Below are positions 33,701 to 45,779 of a stretch of 64,000 nt of DNA, in pieces (position 1 is the first letter of the stretch; each line of letters starts with the position of its first letter). Position numbers and translations under genes: made by a program. The notes below the pieces were generated by a model. It was not told where the DNA came from. It made no database searches and saw nothing but the letters and a program-made list of their open reading frames with translations. Source of the DNA: Ampelocalamus luodianensis (Eukaryota; Streptophyta; Magnoliopsida; Poales; Poaceae); NCBI GenBank assembly GCA_036346255.1, contig CM070617.1, forward strand, positions 4,877,501-4,941,500. The letters are read 5' to 3'.

Positions 33701-34603
33701 TCACTCCGGCGCCGCCGCCGCTGCGCCGTGCCCGTCCTTGCGCCGGCCAAACTCGTGCACGGCGAGGTGGAGCTCGGCGGCGGCGACGAGGAAGTGCACG
33801 GCCTGCGCCGGCCGGAGCAGCGCCACCACCTCCCTGATCGTCTCCAGCCTCAGCCCGTCAGCCATCTCCAGCACCCGCTTCATCCCCTCCGACTTGGTCT
33901 TCATCTCCCTCTCCATCCCCTCCGCGTCCATCCCGCCGCCGCCGGCGAGCTCCACCATCTTCGCCGTCGCCAACGACTCCTGTATATGTACATTATTCAC
34001 AGAATCACAGTTGCGTTCGGGCGTTGAGCTCACTACTGAAAAAATAAATTGGAACAGTTAACTACGTACCTGCACGCTCGCGGCGGCCTCCTCGATCTCC
34101 CGTTCTCTCCTGATGGTGCGGCGCTGGAGCTGGTCCGCGGCCTGGAGCTGCTCGGCGCAGAGGTTGCCGAGGTCGGCCTCGAGGCTGCCGCCGCTGAGGA
34201 AGAGCGGGAGCTGGGTCTCGAGCTGCATGCCGGACTTGGAGTAGAGCAGGTGGAGCGCCGCGGTGGGGCGCCAGCCGCCGCACCAGAGGTAGAGGTTCTC
34301 GGTGGTGGAGGTCCAGGACGGGGAGAACATGCGGAGCACGTCGGCGGAGGCGGCGGCGGACTTGGTGCGGTAGTAGTACTCGTAGTGGCCGAGTACCTGG
34401 TCGACGAGGCGGCGGAGGTCGGAGTCGGGGGGCGCGGGGCTGGCGGACGCGGCGGCGCGGAGCGCGGCGAGGTCGCGGGACTGCTCGGAGATCCAGCACT
34501 CGAAGAACTTGGCGAAGGACTCGCCGGATGGGGGAGGCGCGTGGTTGCCGTTGCCGTTTCCATTCCCGCGAGGGGGAGGCGGTGGTGGCAGAGTGGCGGT
34601 CAT
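33701..34603 (-). CDS. DOG1-domain protein (TGA-related, without bZIP)
   Basis: DOG1-domain proteins act in seed dormancy and ABA responses; the same domain forms the C-terminal part of TGA/HBP-1b bZIP factors. Two exons, 34070-34603 and 33701-33979, total 813 nt, 270 aa. A Pro/Gly/Asn-rich N-terminus (1-28) is followed by the domain start FAKFFECWISEQSRDLAALR, then RRLVDQVLGHYEYYYRTKS, the hallmark LYLWCGGWRPTAALHLLYSK, LCAEQLQAADQLQRRTIRRE, and in exon 2 ESLATAKMVELAG, RLETIREVVALLRPAQAVHF and LHLAVHEFGRR. No basic-leucine zipper precedes the domain, so this is a stand-alone DOG1-like protein that would not bind DNA by that route. A TATA-like TTTATAAAC lies about 75-80 nt upstream (34678-34685). 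The frame is intact. Confidence 0.9.
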
Positions 34604-34677
34604 GGTGATCGCTGTGCGAAGGTTGGCTATGGAAGATCGGAAGGAGAGGTTTCAATTGTTGAAGGAAAACAGAAGGG

Positions 34678-34685
34678 TTTATAAA
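34678..34685 (-). promoter_or_regulatory. TATA-like box of the DOG1-domain gene
   Basis: The minus strand reads CCTTTATAAACCC, 75-80 nt before the ATG at 34603. The spacing suits a short 5' UTR. Confidence 0.5.
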
Positions 34686-34979
34686 GGTCGCACATGTCGG
34701 TCATGGCCTTTGCCTCATTGGGGCTTCATTTTTCTTTGGAAAAAAAAAACTTTATCTCTGAGACCTTTTTTTTTCATATGAGACAAACTTGTGGTCGGCA
34801 ATGTTCCGTGCATACGTGAGTGGGACCCAGACAATCTTTACCCGCGGCATAGTTGGGTACTTCGGTGCATGACCCTTTTGGATGTTGACCGTTGAACACT
34901 ATAATTTTTTGGAAGCGCATCAGTTATTTTTCTTTTCGGGACGTAAGGGAACCCATAATATTCCATTTAAGCTGGTTCA

Positions 34980-35930
34980 AAAAGATAAAGAAAAGAGAAG
35001 GCATTAAATCCATCTATCTATCTATTATATTATTAAAATGATAGAAAAAAAAAGCTAACACGTTCGTTCTTAAGAACAAGAAATTCCCACGTTAATTAGT
35101 GAAAAAAGATAAACATCTACATCATTAATTATGTTGGGTCCAGATTATAACGATCTAGATTAAATAAAAGAGTCCATGTTAAGTACAATATAGAAACAAG
35201 AGTCTATCTCAAGTACAACGTAAAATAACTGAAATTCGAAATAAAAATAAAATAAAATTAGCAATTTAATTTTGACACGAATTCCTAAGTAAAATCACTA
35301 TATAAACATAATTTGGAATAAAAATAAAAAAGTAATAGGATTAGTATACTAACTCCAACAAAATAACCAGAATTTAGAATTAAAAATAAAACAAAATTAT
35401 CAAATTGATTTCGATACAAATTCTAAAGTGAAATTGGATTACTATACGAATTCCAACAAAAAAAATAGGATAAAAATAAATAAAAATTACAATTTGATTT
35501 CCATATGAATTCCAAAGTAAAATACTTAATAAATAAAATTCAGAACAAAAAACATCATCAATTTTATTTTCATACAAATTCCTAAGTAAAATCCTAAATA
35601 AATACAACTCAAAATAAAAACTAAACCAAAAATAGAAATTAGATTATTATTATACCAATTTCAACAAAAAATAATAATTTGGGAATAAAAATAAAATAAA
35701 ATAAACATTTTGATTTCGATACAAATTTTGAAGTAAAATATATAAATAACTGTAATTCGGCATAAAAACTAAATAAAAAATAACAATTAGATTAGTTTAT
35801 GAACTCCAATAAAAAAATAATTGAAATTAGGGACAAACAATTTTTGTTTTCAATTTGATTTCCATACGAATTCCAAAGTAAAATATTTTAATAACTAAAA
35901 TTTTAAATAAATTAAATATAAATTAGAATG
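34980..35930. repeat. AT-rich diverged repeat block, possibly Helitron-derived
   Basis: The motif GAATTCCWAAGTAAAAT returns at about 35279, 35419, 35505, 35576, 35722 and 35867, mixed with ACTCCAACAAAATAA-type units and AATTTGATTTCSATAC, giving a degenerate 70-145-bp periodicity. The block opens with TCTATCTATTATATTATTAA at about 35017, which resembles the 5' end of rice Helitrons. No Rep/helicase gene and no convincing 3' hairpin plus CTRR end were found. Confidence 0.5.
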
Positions 35931-38900
35931 AGGATATCGTGAATGGTTTGGGAGACCACGAAAGAGTGCAATGACGTCGATCTGTCCTACAAGAAGACAT
36001 TGATCAACAAGAAAGCGAATAGGCGAGGCAGCGGTGACGAAGATGAGAACAATTACATACTGCTCACCTTAGCTGTTCGACAAGGACAATATTGTACTGC
36101 ATGCTGGAGCTATTGAAGAGAAAGACTGGAGTCAAAGGAACCAAGTGTTGTAACGATGAATGGTGAGCATCGACGTTGTTGAAAAAGTCAATGCCCAAAG
36201 AAACTCGATAGATAATAGGAAAGACACAGCAGAGAGGAGATGAAACTTTAGATTAAAGATGAGCTATCGACATCGGTGGGAGCCGGAAGCGCACGTGTGG
36301 GCCGTGGCGACGCTGGCAGGACGACAATTCTGGGTCCAGTCGCTCTGGCTTGTCCAAGCTTTAAAAATTTCCAAACTTCACCACTGGGTGAGAGAGAGAG
36401 AGGAGAGGATAGAAAGAAAGCAAATTCTCTGAAGAATGGTCTCACCAAGAGACTCCTCCCTCACTGTCGGATGGTGTCTATGGGATCAGGACGAGATGCA
36501 TCGAAGGGAGCTAGATAACAGTTTTTTTTTATGATGTTGGTCCCACCTGGAGAGAGGAACCGATTCTATACAGGTAAAAATACAGAGTTTTTGAAATAGT
36601 GAGGTGGCGTGTCTTTAAACTGAACCGATTAAATAGGTTAGAGATGCCTTGTGCACTTCGAGTTGTTGGAGAGGAAAAAAATGAGATGGCTGGTAGCCTT
36701 GTACATCGAGACAGAACTCACCGAAGGCCTGCTAGTTTGCCTTTTCCCATCCTCCTCACAATTCACAAACCACACGACGGATATGTCAACCAGTGGTTTT
36801 AGTCCAGCAAGTCTTAAAGGTATCATCAACCAACAACGCTCGTTCAGGCAAAAACACACACGATCGATATATATATGAAATCGAAAGATTGTGCATTTAA
36901 TCGACACATACCTTGCTCCTGGAGAGTATTGTCGCCGATGCTTCATACCGTGTATCCATCGAGCGATTTGACGGTTTATTTTGCGAACGCATTCATGTTG
37001 GCTAGCTCACGCGGATTTCCCTCGTGATGCATCCCCCTGACCTCGCAGGTGCAGCGTATCGCGTCGCGCGCCCTCTGCCTTCGGCTCGAGGTCTGAGCGG
37101 CCGGCCGGCATGCATGAAATGAAACAACCGGAAGCTAGCTAGCTAGCGCGCGCACCGATTTTTGTCCCGCCGTTCGTCGGCGAAACAGGCTGGTTTTGCT
37201 GACACAAGTTGCACTTGCACCCCGGCCCCACTCCCTAGGATCGGAGGAATGGAGGAAGCCTAGCCCTTGCCTGCGGATTCGGAACCTTTGTAGGAGTAGT
37301 AATCCTCCGTGTGAACAGCGTTTCGTGAGCACGGCAACAGCAACAGTGTAGAAACTGTGTAGCAAAAGCGTATATTCACTGCAGTGATTTTAAACTGATC
37401 TCTCGCAAAAAGAAAACTTCAAACTGATTTGGTCCCGCATGCAAGTGCTGCTTTGCGCATAAAGAATTGCAAAGCTGGGATCCGATGGGCCGAATTCCTA
37501 GAGATGGGAGATTTTCTTCCTCTAGTTTAGCACATTTTTTAGTTACTGTTCCGGGACAGGACAAACGATGGCAGCGTATGAGGCGAGAGAGCAGATGGAG
37601 CAGGGCGGGGCATGGGCACTTACAGCCTAGTTGAGCCGATAAGGTCATAAGGAGGATGCACTTGCAGGTTGTTGGTTCCTTGAAACGAAGGAAAAGTTAT
37701 GCTTACATGGGCATACTATACGCTGCAATCGCACACAGCTTGTATGTTTTTTTTTACAGCTCGCATGTTTGGGAGGGAACCGCATCTCTGACATTGCAAC
37801 ATGAATGTCACAGATGAACAGTATCATGACATTCCCGAATCCGAGCAGCGGGATTAAAAGCGGTGAAACCGATCGCTACGATGTTGATACGATGTTTTGC
37901 TTCGGTGCTACAAGATTACTCAACTGCGATCGCTGCAGTTCGGCCGCCGATTTCGATCCGACGATCAAAACAATGTTATAGTACTGTTCATAATAGCATT
38001 ACTATGTAATGTCAGATGATTTGTTTCTCACATGGTTTTGTTTTGTGCAACGCCGGAAAGAAAGTAGCAAGTACATCTATGTATGATGTCAGTGACAATA
38101 GCGTACTCGCTTTTGGCTAAGCGGACGAGAAATCGAATAGCTGTACAGCTACCTTACTCGTTAAGGTATCATACTGCTTCTTTTTTTTTAAAAAAAGAAG
38201 TATCATACTGCTTCAGTAGTGAGTTCTAAACTAACAAACAGATGTACCTTAATTACACTTTATTTAGCCTTCTTTAAGAGGAATTCAACCTCTTTAGCTG
38301 TGAATTCGGGCTTGACTAGCACGACCAGCTGCATCCGAGTCATCACTTGCGCCGGCCCGGCACCGCTTGCGTGCGCGGAAGCGTTGCGTACGTATAAACC
38401 ACCGCCGAATGACGGCACGAGCACGTACTGTACGTACGACCCGCGGCGCAACAAAGCGAAGGGAGCAGATCTGCCTTACCTTACTCCCCCGCGATCTGCC
38501 TGCTTGCTCCGCGCGCGCGCCTCGTCCTCACTCCTCAGGACCTCGCGCGGACGTCGACGACCACGGAAACGGGCCCCCACAGCACGTGCAATAGCCCAGC
38601 CCAACAAGGCAACAGAGGCCTAACTCGTACACGATTTGCAACGCTACACGCGCGCGCGCGCGGCCGCGCGTCTCACTGGTCATTTCTACAGCCTGTAGCT
38701 ACGCTGCGAGAGGCCCTCGATGAGATGCGTACTGAATAACTGAATTATACACAACTCAAATTTATTTTGTACCATCACATAAAAATGGGACGCCAATAAT
38801 ACATTACATTACATACTCCTAGCAATTACAATGGCAATGATTTAACGAAGAACAAATCGAACAAAAATGGCCAGAACAATCAAGAAAAGAACATCACCTT

Positions 38901-38971
38901 TTGAAAAGTAAACAAAAAAGATCGTCTCGACGGTATACAGAGACGAAACCGACCTCACTCTCTCATCGTCG
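35931..38971. other. intergenic, no gene recognised
   Basis: Mixed-composition DNA. Small structures: a direct repeat GTATCATACTGCTTC (about 38167 and 38201) around a T/A homopolymer spacer, and an alternating CG run at 38650-38670. Open frames on both strands overlap and lack motifs. The 3' flank of the FLA gene is at the right end. Confidence 0.45.
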
Positions 38972-39757
38972 TCACAGCCCCCACCAGACGCCCGCCAACG
39001 CAAGAACCACCGTGAGACCACCCCCCGTCACCCTCGCTGCCGCATGAGACGCGGTTGCGTCCGGCGACGCGTCGGCGTCGGGCGCGTCCGCGACCGACGA
39101 CGGCGTCTTCCCTTTCTTCTTCGACGACGCCAGCGGCGCGGGCGCGGGCGCGGGCGACCCGTAGATCGCCATCGGCAGCAGCACCTTGTTCACCTGGTAC
39201 ACAACGAGGTTGTCGCCGGTGTACAGCGTGTTGTCGACGGTGGCGTCGACAACCCCGGTGGATATGTTCACCTGCTGGCCCTCGGCCGTCACGTTGAGCG
39301 GGTATTGCCCCGGCGAGTTGTTGCCGGCCTGCGTCCGGAGCGGGTTGCTCACGGTGTCGAACTGCGACATGGGGATCAGCGTGGACAGGATGTGGTACTG
39401 GATCAGCGAGTTCTTCTCTTGGTCGGACAGCGAGTTGAGCGAGCCGGACGGGAGCGAGGTGAAGGCGTTGTCCGTCGGCGCGAACACCGTCATGCCGTTG
39501 CGGGAGCTGTTGAGCTGGTTGTCGATCTGCTCCGCCACGCCCGTCGACCGGAGCAGCCGGATGAACGTGTTGAACTGCCCGGCCTTGGCCAGCACCCCCG
39601 TGATGTTCGTCGTCCCAGCCGCCGGCGCAGGCGCAGCAGGGGTCGGGGTCGGCGGCGTCGGCGTCGGCGAGGCCGGCGCGGCCGCTGGGCCCTGCGCCGT
39701 CGCCGTGATGGCTATAGACAGAACGAGGAGGATCACAAGTCTCTGCATGGCTTGCAT
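38972..39757 (-). CDS. fasciclin-like arabinogalactan protein (FLA, single FAS1 domain, GPI-anchored)
   Basis: FLAs are cell-surface proteoglycans linked to cell-wall structure and adhesion. Single exon of 261 aa. Residues 1-22 are a signal peptide (LVILLVLSIAITATAQ). An AGP glycomodule follows (APASPTPTPPTPTPAAPAPA), where Pro would be hydroxylated and arabinogalactosylated. The FAS1 domain starts TTNITGVLAKAGQFNTFIRL, has the H1 motif MTVFAPTDNAF and the H2-like stretch LVVYQVNKVLLPMAIYG. A second Pro/Ala module (SPAPAPAPLASS) and a charged linker lead to a hydrophobic tail (GGGLTVVLALAGVWWGL) preceded by small residues, as in GPI-anchor signals. N-glycosylation sites include NIT and NVT. 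The one-FAS1, two-AGP layout fits the secondary-wall FLA11/12-like group. Frame and length are normal. Confidence 0.93.
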   Translation of the reverse strand: MQAMQRLVILLVLSIAITATAQGPAAAPASPTPTPPTPTPAAPAPAAGTTNITGVLAKAGQFNTFIRLLRSTGVAEQIDNQLNSSRNGMTVFAPTDNAFTSLPSGSLNSLSDQEKNSLIQYHILSTLIPMSQFDTVSNPLRTQAGNNSPGQYPLNVTAEGQQVNISTGVVDATVDNTLYTGDNLVVYQVNKVLLPMAIYGSPAPAPAPLASSKKKGKTPSSVADAPDADASPDATASHAAARVTGGGLTVVLALAGVWWGL

Positions 39758-39909
39758 GGTGTAAGCAAGTGCTATCCCTTACTTGCTTCTAGCTTGCAAG
39801 GTGCTTGGTGAATGGTGATTGATATTGGTTGTGATTGGCTTTGTGCATGCAATGCAATGCAACTCAATGTGACAATGTGAGTGAGGTGGAGAGGTGTGTG
39901 ATGTGGTGG

Positions 39910-39917
39910 CTTATAAC
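39910..39917 (-). promoter_or_regulatory. TATA-like box of the FLA gene
   Basis: The minus strand reads TTGTTATAAGCCACC about 155 nt before the ATG. It is the best AT-box in the interval, not a certain one. Confidence 0.4.
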
Positions 39918-41896
39918 AAGGTGGTTGGGGAGGCCAGGGAGGAGTGAGGTGTAAGAGATCGAGGTGGTGGGTGTAGCTAGGGTTTGTGGGGGTAAGTCTT
40001 ACAATTACAGGGCACCAAACCCCGAGGTGAGTTGCCAAGGTGGAACAGCCTAACAGCTGGGTTGCTTCAGGCAGCAGCAAGTGCATGATCTAGTGCAGTG
40101 GGGTTAAGTATCAAGATCTGGACAATTTTCTTCTTTTCTCTCTCTCTCTCTCTCTCATATCGTTTTGACAATCAAGGTGGCAATGATGGTGATTTTTTTG
40201 TGTAAGAGAGGGTCAGTGATAGACTCGAGAGATTGGACAAGGCAAGCTTTATTTGGGCAGGAGGAAATGACATCGTTTTGCCATGCATTGTGGGAGCTGG
40301 TTTGTTTTCTCAGTAGGACCAAATTAGCTGAAAAGATCATCCAATCCAAATAATGAAATAACAAAACATGGGGACCAAAGCTTGGATGTTGGATCCTAGC
40401 TAGCCAGGTGAAAGGCTGGAGTTGATTAAGTGGGTAATTTATTAGTCAGCTAAAAACAACATGGTGCTTTACTACTTCTGAAAAAGAGTACTTGGTTTGC
40501 TAGTTAGACTGTAGGAACTAGTGTTCAGAAAACCGGAACCGAGCAAATCCCAGATCCTGCCCAGCTGATTTTTCCGGTGCATTTTTTTATTTTTTCCCCT
40601 CGAGATTTCTCAAATTCAAGTGACTGGAACATATGTATCAGGCACTGATATCCACATTCCACCTGGAATTGGGTACAATAGTTTGTCGGGCATGCAGTGA
40701 GGTCTTGCTTTGAGGAAGGAAGCAACTATAGACAAATTTGCCATTATTTGTTCTCTAGCACATTAGTAAAATAAAAAAAATCAGATCATACATCGATCAT
40801 AGACCTTCTAACTCCCCAAAGTAATGCACAGCTGGTGCATATCTTTCAAGAAATGAATTGCTGGTGCGTCTAACGATAATTCTGGAGAGTAGGGACGGTC
40901 ATTTGATTCTTTCAGCTTGGGAACAAATACCACGGCCATCTGACAACGACAAGGATCGAGATGCATCATGCACACAAGAGGTTCCGGTATGCCTTAGCCT
41001 GCTACAGATGCTAACATTTGATCCAACCATCTCTGTCAGTCCGGTGGTGCATCCATGTACATGCACATAGCCACATGCATACCAATGTCAATAGCAAGCA
41101 GAATTATCAGTCTCATGTGCCAATAACCAACGGAGTTGCGGATCAAACATCTGCAAATCTTGAAACCAAAGTTAATAGACACAAATGTTTTTTCCTAAGC
41201 AACTTCACCATCACGTATCAAGTATGATCCAACAGATTTCTAACAGCAAAGCTTTCATCCAGAAGAGGTAAAACTGGCAGAGAGATACCTCTTAACTACT
41301 CAGCTGGCTCGAGACATGAACATGTAAACCACTTGATAGTTCATCTCTTTGACAATTGGCTTCTTAATATTTTTTTTCCTCTCTGTATCTCCCTCTAAAA
41401 GAAAAGGAACGAATGTGACTTTCCAAGAGCCGGAAACAGGCATAAATATCTGCCTCAGTAGTTACTCTGCACAAACGCAGCACAGCACATTGAACTGCAA
41501 GGAGGCCAGCTGCAACAGCCATGGCACAAGAGCCACCCAACAACCACAGGAGAGCCACCCAACAACCACAGGAAGCCGCCTCTTAATTATAAACTGTCAC
41601 ACCATGCTTAAATAGATCCAGAAAATAAGCTAGTAGTAAATTACCAGATACATAATAATCCTAATAGTCAGGCCACCATCCAAAAAGAAGAAGAGTTTAT
41701 GACACAGTGTTTAACCCTGAGCCAAAAGAAAAAACAGTCAGTAAAAAAGAGATACATCGAATGAAGCAATAAATGATTAATAAAAATGAACTCTTGTGCA
41801 TTCATATGGTGCTTATGACAATCATTCTTCAACAGGAGTGAATAGAGCTATATTGGTGTAGTCCCAGGCTCCCAGCTAGCACCACCTTTATGTTTA
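39918..41896. other. FLA upstream region and intergenic DNA
   Basis: Contains a (TC)n microsatellite at about 40134-40157 in the upstream region of the FLA gene. Near 41520-41575 AGAGCCACCCAACAACCACAG is repeated in tandem. No gene was seen. Confidence 0.5.
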
Positions 41897-43124
41897 TGTT
41901 ATGAACATTAGTTCATAACAGGGTAAACACCGTCAGAAAGAAGGGCGGACGGCGTCGGTTTGGTGGGATGAGAGATTAGACTATAAACTGGGATGATAGA
42001 ACATTAGAAGGAGACTAGATTAATTCATCTTTCTTATTTTTTTGATAATGGATATATGCTACCTTTTTTATAGGGATGATCCGACTTGACTGTTAAGAAA
42101 TAATCTCTAAAAAATTTATCTCTAACAATCCAATCCAATGATAACTTGCTTAACTAATAGATAATATCAAACACCTAATAGATAGATTCCTAAATAATAA
42201 ACTTTCCTAATAATCGAGGGGTGTTATTGTTCACGCGTGTGCCGGTCCCATAACAACTACTCCCCTCCTTTCGTGACAGCTCGTCCTCGAGGTGTGGTGG
42301 TAGCCATGGCTGAAGCTCTAGGTGACTCCATGTTGACAAGAGGTTGCGATGACGATATGAGTCCTTGAAGATCATTGCCTCCACACGCAGTTGCGGCAAA
42401 CTCACTGATTGCTGCGGCAGGCATGACAACAAACCTGGCAGCGTCGCAGTGGCCTCGACGTACTTCAACAGGGCTACGACAGGCTTCAGCGACACCATGG
42501 CAGGATGCAGTAGCGACGCGGCAAGTTCCGATAGCGTCACTGTTGTTGCTGGAAACGCCGTCGCCTCTTGTTGCGCCTTCTCCTTCTGATCCGCGATCAT
42601 CTTCTCTAAAGTAGCATGCATGTCGAGGAAGATGACCGCCATCTTCTTGTCGTTGTCGTTGGTACTCATGGCTATCTTGTTGACGTTAGTCTTTATCATA
42701 GCCAACGACTCGACGGCAGGTCTGATGGTCTGATCTGTCGTCATAACCATGGTAGCAGAAGTCGTGGAAAGGATCGACTGCTCTGATACCAAATATTATG
42801 AACCTTAGTTCATAACAGGGTAAATACCGCCAGAAAGAAGGTCGGGCGGCGTCGGCTTAGTGGGATGAGAGATTAGACTATAGACTGGGATGATATAACT
42901 TTGAAAAGGAGACTAGATTAATTTATCTTTCTTGATTTTTTGATAATAGATACATGTTACCCTTTTTATAGGGATGATCCGACTTAACTATTAAAAATAA
43001 TCTCTAAGAAAATCTATCTCTAACAATTAAATTCAATAATAATTTGCCTAACTAATAGATAGTATCGAACACTTAATAGATAGATTCTCACTGTTCATGC
43101 ATGAACAGTGCTGGCCCCATAACA
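41897..43124 (-). mobile_element. complete short LTR retroelement with an internal reading frame
   Basis: The LTRs are 42794-43124 (5' LTR on the minus strand) and 41897-42255 (3' LTR). The minus strand shows the primer binding site TGGTATCAGAGCAG next to the 5' LTR and the polypurine tract AAAGGAGGGGAGTAGT next to the 3' LTR. The flanks GTTTA (41892-41896) and GTTCA (43125-43129) agree at 4 of 5. The internal region is only about 540 bp. It carries one open frame from about 42750 down to the polypurine tract, with a helical start (SLAMIKTNVNKIAMSTNDND, HATLEKMIADQKEKAQQ) and the end PWLPPHLEDELSRKEGSS. No pol genes. The element depends on enzymes from another source. Confidence 0.85.
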
Positions 43125-43129
43125 GTTCA

Positions 43130-44698
43130 CTATAAACATACTTCTGGAATTAAGTTCTATTACAATGTAACTGATAGCACTTCTCCTTGCAAATTGGCAA
43201 ATCCTAAGATCAGCAAGCCATATAACCATTGTGGTGGTGGCTGTACTATATTCAAGTCATGATAGATTTTCTAGATACTTCTGACAGGGAGCATGTATAT
43301 CTAGTGCAAATCACAACCTAGGGCAATATATCCCAAAAAAATATATAGTCCCCAAAGACATATACCAGACTACTGCCATATAAAATTCCACATCTACGAT
43401 CGGGACGTGCTGGGAAAAGGGGAAATTCGCTAATAATAATAGCATTCCTCTTCCTTTTTCTTGATTTTATTTATGATTTGTCAGAGATTTATCTTTTGCA
43501 CTTCTCATATCACTGTACTTTTATCCGAGATTTCATATAGGATATATGACTTTCAGTTTCAGGGCTACCTGTACATTTTTTTTTGGAACTTTTCATGATG
43601 ATTTGATGCCCTAATCGAAGGGCTTAGCAAGATAGCAATTAAGTGGTGACAAGATTGAGCTGTACTAGTGATATATGCAACTTCTCATCATCTACATACC
43701 AGAACTTATTCTTAAAACAATTGCATTTATCCTGACCTAGTAACCAAAACAGAAAGGCTAACTAAACCTAATCTCAGTACTGAAATAATTGCTACTTGTT
43801 AACACACTACATCAGTATATTAAGTTCCCCATCTAGCACGCGGAATACAATCTCAACACAGGCATATACCTTCCCATTTTCACATAACCATCTCTACATT
43901 TCTAATATTTTCTGAGTGTACAAGGGAGCATGCATTGCATGTCCACATCGCCCTCCATAATCATTGTACCACTCAGAGGATAATAGACTTGCTATGTGTA
44001 CCAAAGTTGTTCCCCAATCATAAATTAAATGACAATAACTATTGTGTAAAACATCAAATCGCAGGTATGTTTTGAGTAATTCACTTCACCACAGAGTAGG
44101 ATCTATTACAACATATGAACTTACAAACCTCTGGCTTGGCAAAATTGACTAGAGGGCAATCCAACCATTGTGGCCAAGTCAGAGCTGTCTTCTACTTAAG
44201 CTCCAGTCCATTAATCTTAGATCTATAAGCCAGCAGCTAACATCCAAGACGTGCTGGGCATGGTGCACTCAATCCGAGGCATTTCTTGAGGTTACAGAAG
44301 CTTGTTCTTAAGTTGTCAATATTCTACATTCAGTAATTGTGGTCTGGACTCAGGAGCCAACTTGTAATTTTCAACAGCAGAAGAAAAATCACCTCCTTCA
44401 AAATGCCCTATACCTTGGGGCTTGGGCCATCTTACAATGCATATACTAAGTATCTTTTTCTTGGAGACTCGGGGTTATGCGATGAATGGAGATTTCTAAA
44501 TATGATGTTTTTCGTGAGATCCTGACAAGACATGCTAGTAAAGAAAGGTTCCAATGATGTGGCATTTGCAGATGAAGGTTACAGTCATGTTTCAGGGAAG
44601 CTAGTACTAGAAATCAAAGGTGATGAAGGTGCTTACTTATATGGAGAGAGCGCCGGCGAGGTATGGTAAACATATCTTCCTGGATGAATCACAAACCT
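43130..44698. other. intergenic, no gene recognised
   Basis: AT-rich, with only short open frames. No inverted ends or tandem repeats were found. Confidence 0.45.
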
Positions 44699-45123
44699 TC
44701 AAGGCTTCAACACCTGCTTCCACCGGCCGGAGGTGACAATCTCAGCAGAGTCCATGGCCATGAGTTCTTCTTCCTCTGGCTCCAGAGAATCCACCGCGAT
44801 AGGGTCTTTCATTTGATAGGTCACCAATCTGAAAGATACATGCACTGGTGGTTTCTCCCATTCCGAAGTTAATTCCAAGCAAGACAATGAGCAGAAGCTT
44901 CCCTTCCCCAAGGAAGAGAATAAGAACTGCTCAGCAACCTTCTCTGGCTTGGATGTAACGATCGGGACCTCAGCAATGGATAGCGCGCTGCACGCCGTCC
45001 CTCCCGCCGAGCGTGGAGAGCAAACCTTGATGTGGTAAGCAGCGATGGCTTTGTTGTTAATGGAGAAGCCAAGGAAGAGGCGGCCATGCGGGACGGCGCC
45101 ACAGGACAAGTATGCATTGTCAT
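44699..45123 (-). CDS. unrecognised coding fragment (C-terminal exon?)
   Basis: I do not recognise a family. The minus frame reads YDNAYLSCGAVPHGRLFLGF, SINNKAIAAYHIKVCSPRSA, then PEKVAEQFLFSSLGKGSFCS, PPVHVSFRLVTYQMKDPIAV and ends GRWKQVLKP with a stop at 44699. The composition is protein-like, with beta-strand-like segments and an acidic EPEEEE stretch. No start codon with upstream support was seen, and upstream sequence (45130 onwards) is AT-rich, so this may be the last exon of a gene fragment or a relic. The opposite frames are shadows. Confidence 0.4.
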
Positions 45124-45779
45124 ATTTTCAACAGCTCATGTAGCTGTTTTTTTTTAATGCAGGACTAGCTGAGTGCCTATGTATTGTAACGGATCTCAAA
45201 TAAATATATACATGTTCTAAACTTGAAAAATCAATTTGCATAAGGCAATTATTCTTGCATCTAATAGTTGCATACAAAATTCACATCCGATTAACAAACC
45301 ACAAAGAGTTTTATCATAAACCAAATGTGCATATGATCTAGTTGTCCACCAAATATCCTTATAGTAATATATGTATGTATATACATATCTATCCATAAAA
45401 GATACTACCAACTCATGAGGTGGGGTAGATGACAGACTCACCACCAAGTACTTCTTTTATATTTTGTATGGGATGCTGTGTCTCTGGTAGTGGTAGCAGG
45501 GCGGAGGGAGAGGAGGGCTGGCCGGGCTAGGCTCTCCTCATGCTTCGACAAATTCGCACTGTAACATTGTATATTTTGAGAAACATTGTTATTGTTGGTG
45601 CTATTTAACATTTTATCAAATAAAATTACAATATATAGCTTATTTGACAACCCCTCATTCTTAAATCATAGCTCCGCCTCGAGTGGTAGGCATATGGGAT
45701 GGATGGTGTGGAAAGAGTGGATGAGGATATTTTTGGAAGAATGGCTCACAAATATGCTATGTATACGGTGAACTTTTTA
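45124..45779. other. intergenic, no gene seen
   Basis: AT-rich. The sequence TAGCTCCGCCTC at about 45669 resembles a hAT terminus, but no partner end was found. Confidence 0.35.

Noticed and set aside
34049..34684. Long plus-strand open frame (211 codons) over the DOG1-domain gene
   Set aside because: Antisense shadow of GC-rich coding DNA; the minus strand has the recognised domain and splice sites.
38640..38672. Alternating CG run as a possible regulatory or Z-DNA element
   Set aside because: Short simple-sequence repeat; nothing else supports a function.
39044..39811. Two plus-strand open frames of 255 and 192 codons over the FLA gene
   Set aside because: Arg-rich or otherwise motif-free shadows of the minus-strand FLA gene.
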